From: Arion vulgaris | Taxonomy: Eukaryota; Mollusca; Gastropoda; Stylommatophora; Arionidae | Direction of reading: 5' to 3' | Assembly: GCA_020796225.1 (NCBI GenBank) | Contig: CM036764.1 | Location: forward strand, 21,404,733-21,468,732 | DNA length: 64,000 nt | Shown: one piece after another, positions 32,291 to 43,569 of the stretch | Position numbering within the stretch: position 1 is the first letter of the stretch | Layout of the letters: the number at the start of each line of letters is the position of its first letter | Program-made: the position numbers and the translations under genes | The notes under the pieces: model-generated | Told to the model about the DNA's origin: nothing | Databases searched by the model: none | The model's input: only the letters and a program-made list of their open reading frames with translations

Positions 32291-32734
32291 ATATCCAGCG
32301 GCGTACAGCCATACAACATGCCAATTCAGTTTTGATTGATCAATTTTTGTTCGCATATTTGGTACGTCGTTCTTTTCGGGCTGTACGAATGTCGACATCC
32401 ATTTCTTTTTATTGGAGTTGGAGAGTGTTTATTGGAGATTGTAGATATATTTACGTAATGATGGAAGAGATTGCAGAGAAAATATGAAATACGTAAAGGA
32501 AAATAGTAGACTTGGAAGATGGGAAATAGTGGACTTACCTAGAACTGGTACTAGAGTAAAGGGAAAAGTATTAAAACAAGTAAAAGTAATTCGAATACCT
32601 GGAAATAATAACTACATCTGATGGTGAATGTAGTACATAAATAAAGAATTAACCAATCAAAAGTAGCTTTCGGGAAAATGAGAATTATTCCTCTGCAAAA
32701 AAAAGCTTTTCATGGAAAGTTACGCCCGAGTTAT

Positions 32735-33135
32735 GTTATGTTATGTTATGCGATCGACGTCATGGCACATTGGGCATTCCCATTCGTGCTCTGTCCTCCG
32801 TTGCAGCAGCCATCCCAAAGTCCATTTGCTCACAGTACCCATGAGAAGTTGATTACTATATCTTCTCTCTCTACCACGAAGATGACACTGTCTGGCATGT
32901 CCAAACTTAACGCCTAATTCTCGAACTCGTTCCAGCGTCTGAGACCCGCCCGTGTCACACAATTGAGAGCGTACCGCATTGATGATATCGACTCTGTCCA
33001 TGCTTCTGCCCACGAGTCGGGGCACTGTTTGCAAGAGAGTCAGCACGCTCGTTACCCGCACTCCAGCATGTCCAGGCGTGTACAGCCAAGTCATTTTCTC
33101 GAGATGTGATCTCCGAATGCTGTCCACCCATTCCA
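32735..33135 (-). mobile_element. LINE RNase H and C-terminal fragment
   Basis: Two overlapping minus frames join as TPGHAGVRGNERADSLANSA, then RVDIINAVRSQLCDT, RQCHLRGRERRYSNQL and TEHEWECPMCHDVD. This is the usual end of a LINE with an RNase H domain. The element finishes in an ACATAACATAACATAA tail at 32725-32750. One frameshift is needed. Confidence 0.8.
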
Positions 33136-33395
33136 CACGCCCGAGTGGTTACCGGGGCCCAAATTTGGGGTGTTAAGAATAGAACCACTGTTACCTGCCA
33201 CGCATGTCGTAAGACGCGACTAAGGAAGTTTGGCTGAAATCGGATGCACATGTCCTAAACGTGTAGAAGTTTATGCGTTTAGGGGCCTACCAAACCAATG
33301 TGCAACGTATACAAGTTCTTGGCAAAGATTAAACATATCACAAAGAGTGATTAAAATTGGTCGTAAAGAACGAACGCAAAGAAGAAGAAGAGATG
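33135..33395 (+). mobile_element. SINE family Z-like copy
   Basis: Head CGCCCGAGTGGTTACCGGGG, central GCATGTCGTAAGACGCGACT, then AAGTTTGGCTGAAATCGGAT and a GAAGAAGAAG tail. It is about 90% identical by eye to 14262-14525. Confidence 0.78.
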
Positions 33396-33544
33396 GAAAG
33401 TTTAAAAAAAACCTATTAAAATGATATGTAAAACCAGTCTAACATATGGATGTGAATTACGGACAATAAATAACAAAAATAGTAAATTAATAGAGGCTCA
33501 AAAGATATGGTTTTTAATGAGAATAATGAGAATATTCTTCTTCT

Positions 33545-34170
33545 TCTTTTGTCGTCACACTGCTACCGGGTTGTTGCCCAGTGTCGTGGTTTTCTGTTTT
33601 TGTCTTGCGATGTTCTGGTGACTTGTGTGATTGTTATCTTTGCTCTTTCACAGGATTCTGCTACGCCATCTAACCATCTTTTCCGTGGTCTTCCTCTTGC
33701 CTTCTTTCCCGATGTTCTGTTGTAGAAGACTCTGTATACTGTGGAGTTTGGATGCATTCTTATTAAGTGGCCAAACCACTTCATTCTTTGTTTATCTATA
33801 TAATTCAAGCACGTTTTGTGCCAACTTTCTTTCTTATGCTGATGTTGGTGATTCTGTCTTTTCTTGTGTTGTTGGTAACTTTTCTCAGGCAACGCATTTC
33901 ACATGTAGTTATTTTTGTGACTGCGCTTTGCTCAATGTCCATGTTTGGCTCTGGTAACACAAAGTAGGTATAAAAATGCTGTTGATCATTTGTTTCTTAG
34001 CTGCCTGTGAAATTTTTGGGTGCCTTAACAATGGGGCTAGCTGGTAGGTTACAGCATTTGCTTTTTGTACTCTAGCCTCTATCTCTCTATCTAGTTTTCC
34101 GTCTTCTGTGAATATGCTTCCTAAGTATTTGAGAATATTATAGACAGAAAAGATAACAAATGTTAACGAT
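33545..34170 (-). mobile_element. LINE 3' part (family HPNSTVY), includes terminus
   Basis: The minus strand reads LKYLGSIFTEDGKLDREIEA, then RVQKANAVTYQLAPLLRHPK, INSIFIPTLCYQSQTWTLSK and MKWFGHLIRMHPNSTVYRVF, then GKKARGRPRKRWLDGVAESC. The YLGS.(F/I)..DG, Y..QTW and WFGH(L/I).RM motifs define the region after the RT catalytic core. It terminates in the 32-bp sequence amplified at 27990-28410. Confidence 0.87.
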
Positions 34171-34324
34171 CTCACGAGAACAGGAGAGAACAGATCACTT
34201 ATAAAACACATCAGATACTGGTAATAATCATTCTTTGAACATGTTATATGAAAAGAAAATGTATGATAACATTGTAACAACTGAAAAGATACAGGAGATG
34301 AGTGATAAAAGTCGACAGAGGTAT

Positions 34325-34745
34325 TAAAAAGATATTAGAAAGTTTAATCACATGGTGCGGCGTGTAAACTGTATCAGAGCTCATAGAAAGATATTAGAAA
34401 GTTTAATCACATGGCGTGGCGTGAAAACTGTATCAGAGCTCATAGAAAGATATTAGAAAGTTTAATCACATGGCGCGGCGTGAAAACTGTATCAGAGCTC
34501 ATAGAAAGATATTAGAAAGTTTAATCACATGGCGCGGCGTGTAAACTGTATCAGAGCTCATAGAAAGATATTAGAAAGTTTAATCACATGGTGCGGCGTG
34601 TAAACAGTATCAGAGCTCATAGAAAGATATTAGAAAGTTTAATCACATGGCGGCGTGAAACTGTATCAGAGCTCATAGAAAGATATTAGAAAGTTTAATC
34701 ACATGGTGCGGCGTGTAAACAGTATCAGAGCTCATAGAAAGAACA
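34325..34745 (+). repeat. 59-bp minisatellite, about 7 units
   Basis: Unit AGAAAGATATTAGAAAGTTT, then AATCACATGGCGCGGCGTGT, then AAACTGTATCAGAGCTCAT. The period is 59 bp (TCATAG at 34381, 34440, 34499). One unit near 34650 carries several deletions. It is followed by a LINE-like tail TGGCATGGCACTTGATGATA. Confidence 0.93.
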
Positions 34746-34854
34746 AGAAACAGAAAGCTATGGGATAAAATTATAACTTACACCTGCTGGCATGGCACTT
34801 GATGATAATTAATTTTAACGTATAACAGTGACTAATTATTACCTTGCTGTTATA

Positions 34855-35098
34855 CAACATATTTCGGACACATCAAACGACATGAGTGCCTAGAGAAATA
34901 ATATTGAGGGAATGGTGCCTGAAAGAAGATTGAGAGGAAGACCTAGAAGACGATAGGTGCAAGATGTTATTGACGATCTGAGATAGACTGCTGCTGACGC
35001 CGGCCAACTTGCACAGAACAGTGAATTTTTCAGGATTGCTGTCATGGGAGGCAAGTTCCGTAAAGGACAAGCTACTTGATGATGATGATGATACAACA
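34855..35098 (+). mobile_element. LINE 3' end with (GAT)n tail
   Basis: EGMVPERRLRGRPRR-like sequence continues to a GCAAGTTCCGTAAAGGACAA end and a GATGATGATGAT tail. It is the same family as 296-535 and 24955-25400, followed by a (TA)n run at 35100-35127. Confidence 0.72.
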
Positions 35099-35456
35099 TC
35101 TATATATATATATATATATATATATATCAATACAAAAAATTAACATATAAACATAGCTTTTAAATTCAGCGTTCCTAATAAAACACATTTTTGAAAATGT
35201 TCATATATCAGCATTCGCCTGCAGTTTCGGGAACAAAACCATTTTTATAGATTTAGACTAACTCAAATTCTTCCCCCCGATAACTTGGTTGAATATTGTC
35301 CAAGACAGTTGTAAATATGAGTGGTTATTGATAAGATTTTGAAATCATAAAGCTCAATAATTGTATGTTACCACAACTTCTAAGTTATAACACGGTATAA
35401 AATATGATGGATCAAAGGAAGACAAACAAAGATAACTCGAACACCATCAAACTTCT

Positions 35457-38400
35457 CTCTCTCTCTCTCTCTTTGCCTTTTTTTACCCGGGTTGGGGCAT
35501 AGGCCCTCAACCAACTCATGCCAAGTCTTCCTATCTCTAGCTATCTCCTGCAGCTCCTCCAGCTCTTCTTTATATTGTTGATCTCCGCCTCCAAATCTCG
35601 TCTCCATGTATTTCTCGGCCTCCCCTTCTTTCGCTGTCCCTGCGGGTTCCAGGCAAGGACCCTTCTTGTTATATTCCCCCTCCGGTTTTCGCAAAGTGTG
35701 TCCTATCCAGCGCCAACGTCTTTTTTAACCTGTTCGTTCACTGGAATCTGTCTTGTTCTCTCCATAAGCTCCTCATTTGTGACCCTATCATACCATCTTA
35801 TTCCTCTATTCTGCGCAGACACCAGTTGATGAATGTTTGCAATTTATGCGCTATTGTTTTAGTTGTTCTCCATGTTTCTGACCCATACAGTAGAACTGCT
35901 TTAACATTAGAGTTAAATATCCGAATTTTTGTTCTAGATTTGATTTCTTGGACTTCCAAATGTTTTCCAGTGCAATGAAAGCTCCTCTTGCCTTCTGTAT
36001 TCTTATTTTAACATCTCTATCTGTTCCACCCTCTTTGTCTACGTTGCTGCCCAAATATGTGTATGATTCTACCTCTGAAGTGGGATTTCCAGGAGATCGA
36101 GTTGTCGTTTGTTTGGTTAATTCTCAATATCTTTGTCTTTCCCTTATGAATGTTCAGCCCTAGTTGCTGGGACCTTTGATTCAATGTGTTTAGCTTATCC
36201 TGCATCTGATTTCGTGTATGTGACAGAAGGGCTATATCATCAGCGAAGTCCAGATCATCTAGTTGCTCTGTCAGAGTCCATTGGATTCCATTTCTGGTGT
36301 TAGTTACTGTGGTCTTCATAATCCAGTCTATTGTCAGTAAGAACAACAAAGGTGATAGAAGACATCCCTGACGCACTCCTGTTTCTATTCCGAAAGTATC
36401 TGTTAGTTTACCTTCATGAAGAACTCTACATTTCATATCTGTATATGTTGCTTTTATTAGGTTAATAATTTTTTGTGGGATTCCATAATGCCTCATTAAT
36501 TTTCAAAGGGTTTCCCTATCAATACTGTCAAAAGCCTTCTCATAATCAACAAATCCGATATAAAGTTGGGATTTCCATTCAATACTTTGCTCTATTATTA
36601 TACGTAATGTGGCTATCTGGTCAGCACAGGATCTATTTGGTCGGAAGCCTGCCTGTTCATCTCTTAGCTTTATATCGATGGCATCTCTCAGTCTCTCCAG
36701 GATGATTCTGCTTAGTATTTTCCCAGGTACTGACAACAGCATTTTCCCCTATAGTTTTCACACTTCTGAAGGTCCCTTTCTTTGGTAGCTTCACCAGGTA
36801 TCCTTCTCTACAGTTTGCTGGTATTTCTTCAGTCTCCCAGATTCTGCTAAATAATTTATACAGTATTTCTGTGGATGTGTTTATGTTGGCTTTAACCGCC
36901 TCCGCTGGAATACCATCTGGACCGGCCGCTTTTCCATCTTTTAAAAGTTTAATGGCTTTACTAATCTCCTCCTTGGATGGTTTCTCACAGTTGATGTCCA
37001 AGTCAATTTCTGCCGGTTGGATATCTGGGGGTTTGTAGGTGCTGGTCTGTTCAGGAGTTCCTTGAAGTATTCCATCCATCTTTCCATTTGGTCTCTAACA
37101 TTAGTGATAGTTTTCCCACTACTATTTTTGATCAACCCATTTGATGGTCTGTATTTTCCTGCTAGCTTTCTAGTGATATTGTAAAGATCCCTAAGGTTTC
37201 CTTTTCCTGCAGCTACCTCTGCTTCTCTTGCTAGATCTTCTATGTATTGTCTTTTATCTAACTTTATTTGTTTCTTCACTTTCTTGCTAGCTTCTGTGTA
37301 CTTTTCCTGGGCTATGGCTTTGGCAGTTCTAGTTTTGCTATTATTTAAATCTGCTTTCCTCTTTTCCTTTCTTCTATTTCCTTGAGAGTTTCTGGAGTTA
37401 TCCATGCCTTATGATTCCGCTCCTTCTTTCCTAATACCTCTGTGCATGTTTCATTCCAAATATTTTTGGCTTGCTGCCAGCATTCTTCCGCACTCACCTC
37501 ATCTTCTAATTGCCGCAACACCTCATACTTATTAGAGACTGTGACCGTGAACTGTTCCTTTGTTTCTTGACTTCTGAGGTATCCTACATTATATTGGTGT
37601 CTATGTTCATGGGATGTTATGTATCGCTTAAGCTTCAGTTTAATTTTACTTATCAGCAAGTGGTGATCCGAATCTACATCTGCCCCCTTAGGACCCTTAC
37701 ATCTTGTAGAGATGACCTGAATTTCTTGTTTATGCATATGTGGTCAATTTGATTTTCTGTTCTGTGATCTGGTGATACCCAGGTTGCTTTATGTATTCTT
37801 TTATGTGGAAAGACACTTCCACCTATGACATATTGATTCGCTGCACAGAAATTAGTGAATAGTTCTCCATTTTCGTTCATTATTCCTAGTCCGTGTTCCC
37901 CATGATCTCCTCGTAGCCTATGTTGTCTGAACCTATTTTGGCATTGAGGTCACCCATCAATATTTTGATGTTCCCATTTCTCTGATTACCTATAGTATTT
38001 TGAAGTTTTATGTAAAATTCCTCTTTACTTTTTCCTCTTTATCATTGGTAGGTGCATAACACTGGGTCACATTCAAGAATACTTTCTTTTGGTGGTTCTG
38101 AATGTTGCTGTGATTATCCTAGGACTCACTGCTTCCCATTTTATTAGTGCCTTCTCCGCTTCTTTAGATAGCATTAAAGCCACTCCTTCACTATGGGGGC
38201 ATTTTCTTCCATATGGCCTGAGAACAGCATTGTTTCTCCTGTGTTTAGACGTTGTTTGCCTGCACCATTCCACCTAGTTTCACATAATCCCAAGATGCCA
38301 ATCCCGTGAAATTTCATCTCATTTACAACCTGTGCTGTCTTTCCCATTTGATACATACTTCTAACATTCCAGGTGCCAATTCTGGAGCTTTTCCTAGGTG

Positions 38401-38678
38401 AAAGGAAGATAATCTGCGGTGTAGACTCCTTGCGGCTTTCTCTGCATCGCTTCATACCTCTTCTAGAAGAGCTTCCTTTCCTCTTGGTTGGCTTTTTTTT
38501 TATTTTATTTTTATGTGACTTATTCATGGTTGGTTGGATTTTGTGGCTAAAATTTTCTACTGGATAAGGTAGCCAGCCCTACGCCAAACCCCACCTTAGT
38601 CGCCTCTTACGACATGCCTTGTAGGTCGCAGTGCTGCTACTCTTTGCTCCCCTTGCGAGCCCCGGCAGCACACGGGCG
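35457..38678 (-). mobile_element. Nearly full-length RTE-like LINE with 12-bp target duplication
   Basis: The minus-strand polyprotein is broken by about ten frameshifts and stops, but its blocks are in order. Endonuclease: IGTWNVRSMYQMGKTAQVVN, GLCETRWNGAGK, EGVALMLSKEAE, GGSVFPHKRIHKATW, DSDHHLL. Reverse transcriptase: KAAGPDGIPAEAVKAN, DEQAGFRPNRSCADQI, YIGFVDYEKAFDSIDRETL, GVRQGCLLSPL, and LDFADDIALLSH with the catalytic FADD at 36236-36247. The C-terminus spans about 36054-35480. CATCAAACTTCT occurs at 35445-35456 and 38679-38690 as a target duplication. The 3' end is an (AG)n tract. The element is inactive as written. Confidence 0.92.
38545..38678 (-). promoter_or_regulatory. 5' untranslated segment of the RTE-like LINE, shared with SINE Z
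   Basis: On the minus strand this lies upstream of the first LINE methionine (38527). It contains GGGGCTCGCAAGGGGAGCAA, CACTGCGACCTACAAGGCAT and GTCGTAAGAGGCGACTAAGG. The same blocks form the body of SINE family Z. Its position inside the target duplication shows it belongs to the LINE. A promoter role is inferred from position only. Confidence 0.65.
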
Positions 38679-38699
38679 CATCAAACTTCTGCTGTAATC

Positions 38700-39440
38700 T
38701 AATTGATTTTAAAACAATTATTTCTATGCAGATATTGTTACCTAACTCTCAGTCTATGATTCCAGAAGTTCCAAAACGTCAGGTCAAGTTGATACCTCTT
38801 ATAAATGTCCAGTGTAACAATTATGAAATTAGTCGAACGACATGCTTCATACACAGCCAACTATAACAATCTTGGCGCTGGCAACGGTTCATAGTACACG
38901 TCTTTCTTATATAGTTTTCATTTGATGTTAAATAACGCAACCGGTGATAATTATTAAGTTTTCAAACTATTTATGCTAGTTGTAAACAATTTTGTGTATT
39001 ATTTTCTTCTTATGTTATAACTAAATGAATATATATTTCTAACATTGTATATTGTTTATGAAAGATAGGAAAAAAATTATATTACAGTAAAGCAAAAAAA
39101 AAAAAAACCAGTTGTTTTGAAATCGTAATATACGGAACTTATTTGATTGAATTGATGAGGAATGTAATGAAAAGTTTAAGATTATTATAAATTAGCAGAA
39201 AGTATGGACCAGAAATAATTACACCCCCTTCCACCTTGTTTTGACTTGTTAATGGGTTACCGTATGGGTTAGCATGCCCTAAGCTAAACAGCAGTTGTCT
39301 TGTTTACGACATACAGGCTTGTGTTGACAGCATCGATTGTCGGGGAGTTTAGGATGTAGAAAGGAGATGTTCGTCGGTGTCATGACGACTTAGATCCATC
39401 CAGCGATTTAGAATTGCACATTGTATTAATTGAACTGGAT
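38700..39440. other. AT-rich intergenic, no gene seen
   Basis: No motif, SINE head or array was recognised; there is a poly(A) run near 39094-39107. Confidence 0.5.
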
Positions 39441-39600
39441 GTCTGAGCGGCAGAGGATGTGTTAAACCTTCAAGCCTCAGAAAACATTAGCAGATATACC
39501 CTTCGACTTCTGTTGATAGAGACTGAGTACCTATGGGTCTGCTCGAAGCATGATGATGTCGGATCAGTAATAAATTACCAATAACCAGCTCCTTCATAGA
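39440..39600 (+). mobile_element. SINE-like family E fragment
   Basis: AGACTGAGTACCTATGGGTC and TGATGTCGGATCAGTAA match the family. A short SINE Z piece follows at 39597-39660 (minus). Confidence 0.55.
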
Positions 39601-39806
39601 TGTCTTGTTGGTCACAGTGTTACTATTCTTTGCTCCCCTTATGGGCGCTGGAAACACACTAACAATACTGGGAGAAAAGATTTGGAAGAAGTATGATTGA
39701 CAGCAGAGTTGACAATGAGTTGTGAGAGATAACTACAAATAGAAAGACTTGGCATAAGTTAGTTAAAGACATATGTCGCAACCAGGGTTGTAAAGACACA
39801 AGAGTT

Positions 39807-39986
39807 GCCCGTCTGCCCAGCGTGTTCGTAGCGCGTTGGACTACGGGTGACTATCCTCTGTGTGTGCGGGTTCAATTCCGCGGGATGGCAGAAAAAGCCA
39901 CAGATTCCCAGATTTACGGTGTTCGTGGCACCGAGCCGAAGAGCTGAAAAGCTCAAGTGTTTCTGGATCAGAAAAAAAAAAAAAAA

Positions 39987-39987
<1 letters not shown>
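39807..39987 (+). mobile_element. SINE family B, best-preserved copy
   Basis: The A box region is TAGCGCGTTGGACTACGGGT, and GGTTCAATTCC at 39869-39879 is a perfect B box. The body is CACAGATTCCCAGATTTACG, then GGTGTTCGTGGCACCGAG. It ends in poly(A) followed by (AG)n, resembling the (AG)n end of the RTE-like LINE. Confidence 0.85.

Positions 39988-40044
<57 letters not shown>
39988..40044 (+). repeat. Microsatellite (AG)n
   Basis: More than 20 AG dinucleotides sit directly after the poly(A) of the SINE B copy. Confidence 0.97.
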
Positions 40045-40048
<4 letters not shown>

Positions 40049-40094
40049 TAACATACAAAAATAAGTCACTATTTAAATAAAGATAACTTACTTA

Positions 40095-40350
40095 TATATG
40101 ATTACGATATGGTTCGACCATCTAATGAGAATGAAATCACATTTACTACTATCACGTGCCTATAATAATCGACACTCGGGGCGCAGAGCACGAGGCAGAC
40201 CAAGAACACGATGGATAGATAACATCTCAGAGTCCCTGCGAAAGCATGGACTGGCAACATCAAGCGCAACGCACCTGGCACACGATAGAAAACTAATTCT
40301 CCCCACGGCGCTTCACGGCAAATGTGGACAAGATAAGATTACGATATAAT
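40095..40350 (+). mobile_element. LINE C-terminal fragment
   Basis: An intact short frame reads IWFDHLMRMKSHLLLSRAYN, then GRRARGRPRTRWIDNISESL and ATHLAHDRKLILPT. This is a LINE end of a different family from GRPRR and HPNSTVY. The region from here to 41250 shows nothing else. Confidence 0.75.
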
Positions 40351-41264
40351 ACTTGGATTCTCCGAAAGGAGTTAATTCTTATTTTTCATGTTTATTGTCC
40401 TACACGCTATATAACCAATAAAAGGTTCGTCCTTAGGTTGAAAGTGACGTGCCTCGACATAAAGAGGTTTTAATCTTTTAGGTAACAAACAAACACAAAA
40501 TAAAGAAAACAATATCTAAATGAATATAGCAAAGATATCAATAATAACATTTGATATTCTGAAACATAATAAAATAATCATAACACACCACCCAACTTCC
40601 AGTCATATCAATCAATATTGATGTCATATTGTTATAGAACACACGCAATATCTTTTAGCTACTCCTTCCTAAGTGTCTGATTTATCTTGAACTTGTTCAT
40701 CATAAAACTATGTGTCCGATTTATGATGACAGATTGCAACAACACGTTGGGACTTTAGAATCACATAACTTATGTGTCCATGTTCAGACATTACACGCAC
40801 ACACACATGATTCTTGGTGATTCATCTTATGATATACAACAAGCATTCTTCATTGTAACAGCCCTCGATGCCGTCCGCACGCGCCAACGAGAGGTTTGAG
40901 TTAGTGAGAGTATATAATGAATGAAAGAGGGGGAATGCGCAAACGTATGTGACAGTTTCAAACCTCGGCCCAGCGTCTCATTACAGCAGTCGTTGGACCT
41001 GTGCACGCGCTGTCCTATGCCTGTAGAATGTATGTCTTCCTTCTTTGTCTTGAAGTCGGATTTGAGTTTTAGGATCGATACATAAATTCTCAGGAACGAT
41101 ATTGAGTTGGTTAGACAGATTTCTATTACATAAAATAGAAGTATCGAGAACAGTTTTCAAGATATCTACGACAAGTTGTAACAAGGACATTAATAGTATT
41201 TAAAACTCTGCATGTAAATCTTTTTGTGTGTGATATCTTGCTGTTCTTTTGTGAGCAAAGCATA

Positions 41265-41350
41265 TAGAATAGCTTGCTAAGTTATCAGTTATACAAGAAC
41301 TATCATTATAGCACTCCGGACACGTCCATAGGTGTTCCTATTTCCACCTA
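41265..41350 (-). mobile_element. LINE Cys-tail fragment
   Basis: GCACTCCGGACACGTCCATA is shared with 32195-32290. Confidence 0.45.
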
Positions 41351-41574
41351 AAAACTCACTAAACTTACTAAGTATCTTGACGAATCGTATATGCATATAA
41401 AGGATATCTATATATACATAAAAATATATATCATTTTCCACTCTCAGGATACACTTTCAAGAATGATACAGGTAAGTTTTCCATGAAATATTTTACCTGT
41501 GTATAGTATTTGACCTACCTGAGTTACCTGCATATAACTATGTACTATGAGTGGTTCAGTGCTTACCTGTTTGA

Positions 41575-42010
41575 TGGATTAATTGATAAAGGTCATCATA
41601 TTACACTTCGGTGATCCGATGTGTGCTCCGATCTCTTTCTTACACAAGAAGATTTCAGTTGCAGTGCACGAGCTCCGAGCATCGGCGGGGTCATCGATGT
41701 AATTTTGAAGATGGTAAAGATAATTTTGTAGAACTTTTATTTTTATTCTTTTTCTAATGAATTTTGCCAGGGCAGCAGCTTTCCAGCCTGCTCTTCTTAA
41801 TTTTGAATTGCCAAGGATTCTTTTACTGCTCAAATTGAACACTGGACCTACGTTTTATCATCCGTCTTCGATAGGACTAGGAACTCGATCTCACCTACAC
41901 TGAGATCAGGGATCTCTGGGAAAAAACCAGATGGCTCCACGAGGGAGCAAACCTGGTACATTTGGGACGAGAGACGACCACTTAACCTCTACACCACAGA
42001 GACTCACTTC
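41575..42010 (-). mobile_element. SINE family F, full-length copy
   Basis: On the minus strand the head CTCTGTGGTGTAGAGGTTAA and CCAGGTTTGCTCCCTCGTGG leads into GTAGGTGAGATCGAGTTCCT. Then come GCCCTGGCAAAATTCATTAG, GAGCTCGTGCACTGCAACTG and GTAAGAAAGAGATCGGAGCA. At about 435 bp it is the longest SINE here. It abuts the 26-bp array at its head. Confidence 0.78.
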
Positions 42011-42660
42011 TTATCTGTTTACAGTAGTTCAGATTGTTATCTGTTTACAGTAGTTCAGTTTGTTATCTGTTTACAGTAGTTCAGATTGTTATCTGTTTAC
42101 AGTAGTTCAGTTTGTTATCTGTTTACAGTAGTTCAGTTTGTTATCTGTTTACAGAAGTTCAGATTGTTATCTGTTTACAGTAGTTCAGTTTCTTATCTGT
42201 TTACAGTTGTTCAGATTGTTATCTGTTTACAGTAGTTCAGTTTGTTATCTGTTTACAGTAGTTCAGATTGTTATCTGTTTACAGTAGTTCAGATTGTTAT
42301 CTGTTTACAGTAGTTCAGATTCTTATCTGTTTACAGTAGTTCAGATTGTTATCTGTTTACAGTAGTTCAGATTGTTATCTGTTTAAGAGTTCAATTGTAT
42401 TCTGTTACAGTAGTTCGATTGTTATCTTTTACATAATTCAGTTTGTTATCTGTTTACAGTAGTTCAGATTGTTATCTGTTTACAGTAGTTCAGTTTGTTA
42501 TCTGTTTACAGTAGTTCAGATTGTTATCTGTTTACAGTAGTTCAGATTGTTATCTGTTTACAGTAGTTCAGATTGTTATCTGTTTACAGTAGTTCAGTTT
42601 GTTATCTGTTTACAGTAGTTCAGATTGTTATCTGTTTACAGTAGTTCAGATTGTTATCTT
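42008..42660 (+). repeat. 26-bp minisatellite, about 25 units
   Basis: Unit TTATCTGTTTACAGTAGTTC + AGATTG; starts at 42011 and 42037. Units alternate mainly between CAGATT and CAGTTT variants. One patch at 42380-42430 has several single-base losses. Confidence 0.95.
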
Positions 42661-42715
42661 CAATATTTAGAACAAGAAAAACAAATCGATAAATTGAATA
42701 ACAATAATTAAGATA

Positions 42716-43092
42716 AGCGGCAGTAGCATAGTTGTTAGTGAGCTCGCTTCTTCGTCTAGTAGTCCGGGAGCGGCAGTAGCTGTTGTAGTGAGTTTTGTTA
42801 GATCAGGCGCAGAGTTGTTAGTGAGCTCGCTTCTTCGTCTAGTAGTCCGGGGAGCGGCAGTAGTATAGTTGTTAGTGACCGCCTTCGTCTAGTAGTCGGC
42901 GCAGAGATAGTTGTGCTCTTTCGTCTAGTAGTCCGGGTTCAATTCCACAGTAGGCGTGGAATTTTTTCCCGACCGTTACGATTCTCAGATCGACTCATCC
43001 TCAATTGGGTAGCAGGAAAAGCACTGGGAAGTAAAGGCGGCCGGCGCAAACGTTGACCACATCACCCATCGTGTGCCGAAGGTAAATGAAAA
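42716..43092 (+). mobile_element. SINE family C copy with multiplied tRNA-like head
   Basis: The head (GCGGCAGTAGCATAGTTGTT, GTGAGCTCGCTTCTTCGTCT) occurs about four times between 42716 and 42930, variously damaged. A single body follows: B box GGGTTCAATTCC, then GACCGTTACGATTCTCAGAT and GACCACATCACCCATCGTGT. Confidence 0.78.
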
Positions 43093-43399
43093 ATACAGGT
43101 TTAACACCGTATTACTTTATGTAGCACGCGATATAAAATAAGTTTTAAGAAAAGTAAGACTTGAGTCAGCGAATCAGCCTTAAAATGTTATACGAAGAAT
43201 TATTACACGGGAAGACAACCCTTTATAAGTAAGATCAATTGATTTGTAAAGTTACTACACGACCATACCTCAAAACCAAATAGAGAATATGAGCACCAGG
43301 ATCTAAAAGAGACGCTTGCGTGAAGGCTTGATTTTCTTATCTTGAGTGTCTCTCGTTATTCAGGCTGGCCTTACTCGGACTTCAGTGATACTTGTAATT

Positions 43400-43560
43400 T
43401 AGACCTCACAAGTAAAGAATCAGGGTCTCGTGTAGTTCAACCGCGTATCGTGTGCAAACTGATAATTGTTTTGGGGTCGAGATGGTCTTGAACCCCTGGT
43501 ATTTCCACGATACGTTGTCACCAGTTATCAACTTAACTATAGGCGACCCTGCAAGGCGCA
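43400..43560 (-). mobile_element. Possible SINE tRNA-like head
   Basis: On the minus strand CTATAGTTAAGTTGATAACT followed by GGGGTTCAAGACCATCTCG resembles A and B boxes of a tRNA-derived SINE. No second copy was seen. Confidence 0.4.
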
Positions 43561-43569
43561 TAGTGTTTG

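Noticed and set aside
34000..38527. Cellular reverse transcriptase or craniofacial-development-like protein genes
   Set aside because: Such annotations come from LINE endonucleases. The reading frames are broken and bounded by a target duplication.
39807..39987. Functional tRNA gene
   Set aside because: A and B boxes are present, but no cloverleaf can be folded. The sequence recurs with a poly(A) tail, so it is a SINE.
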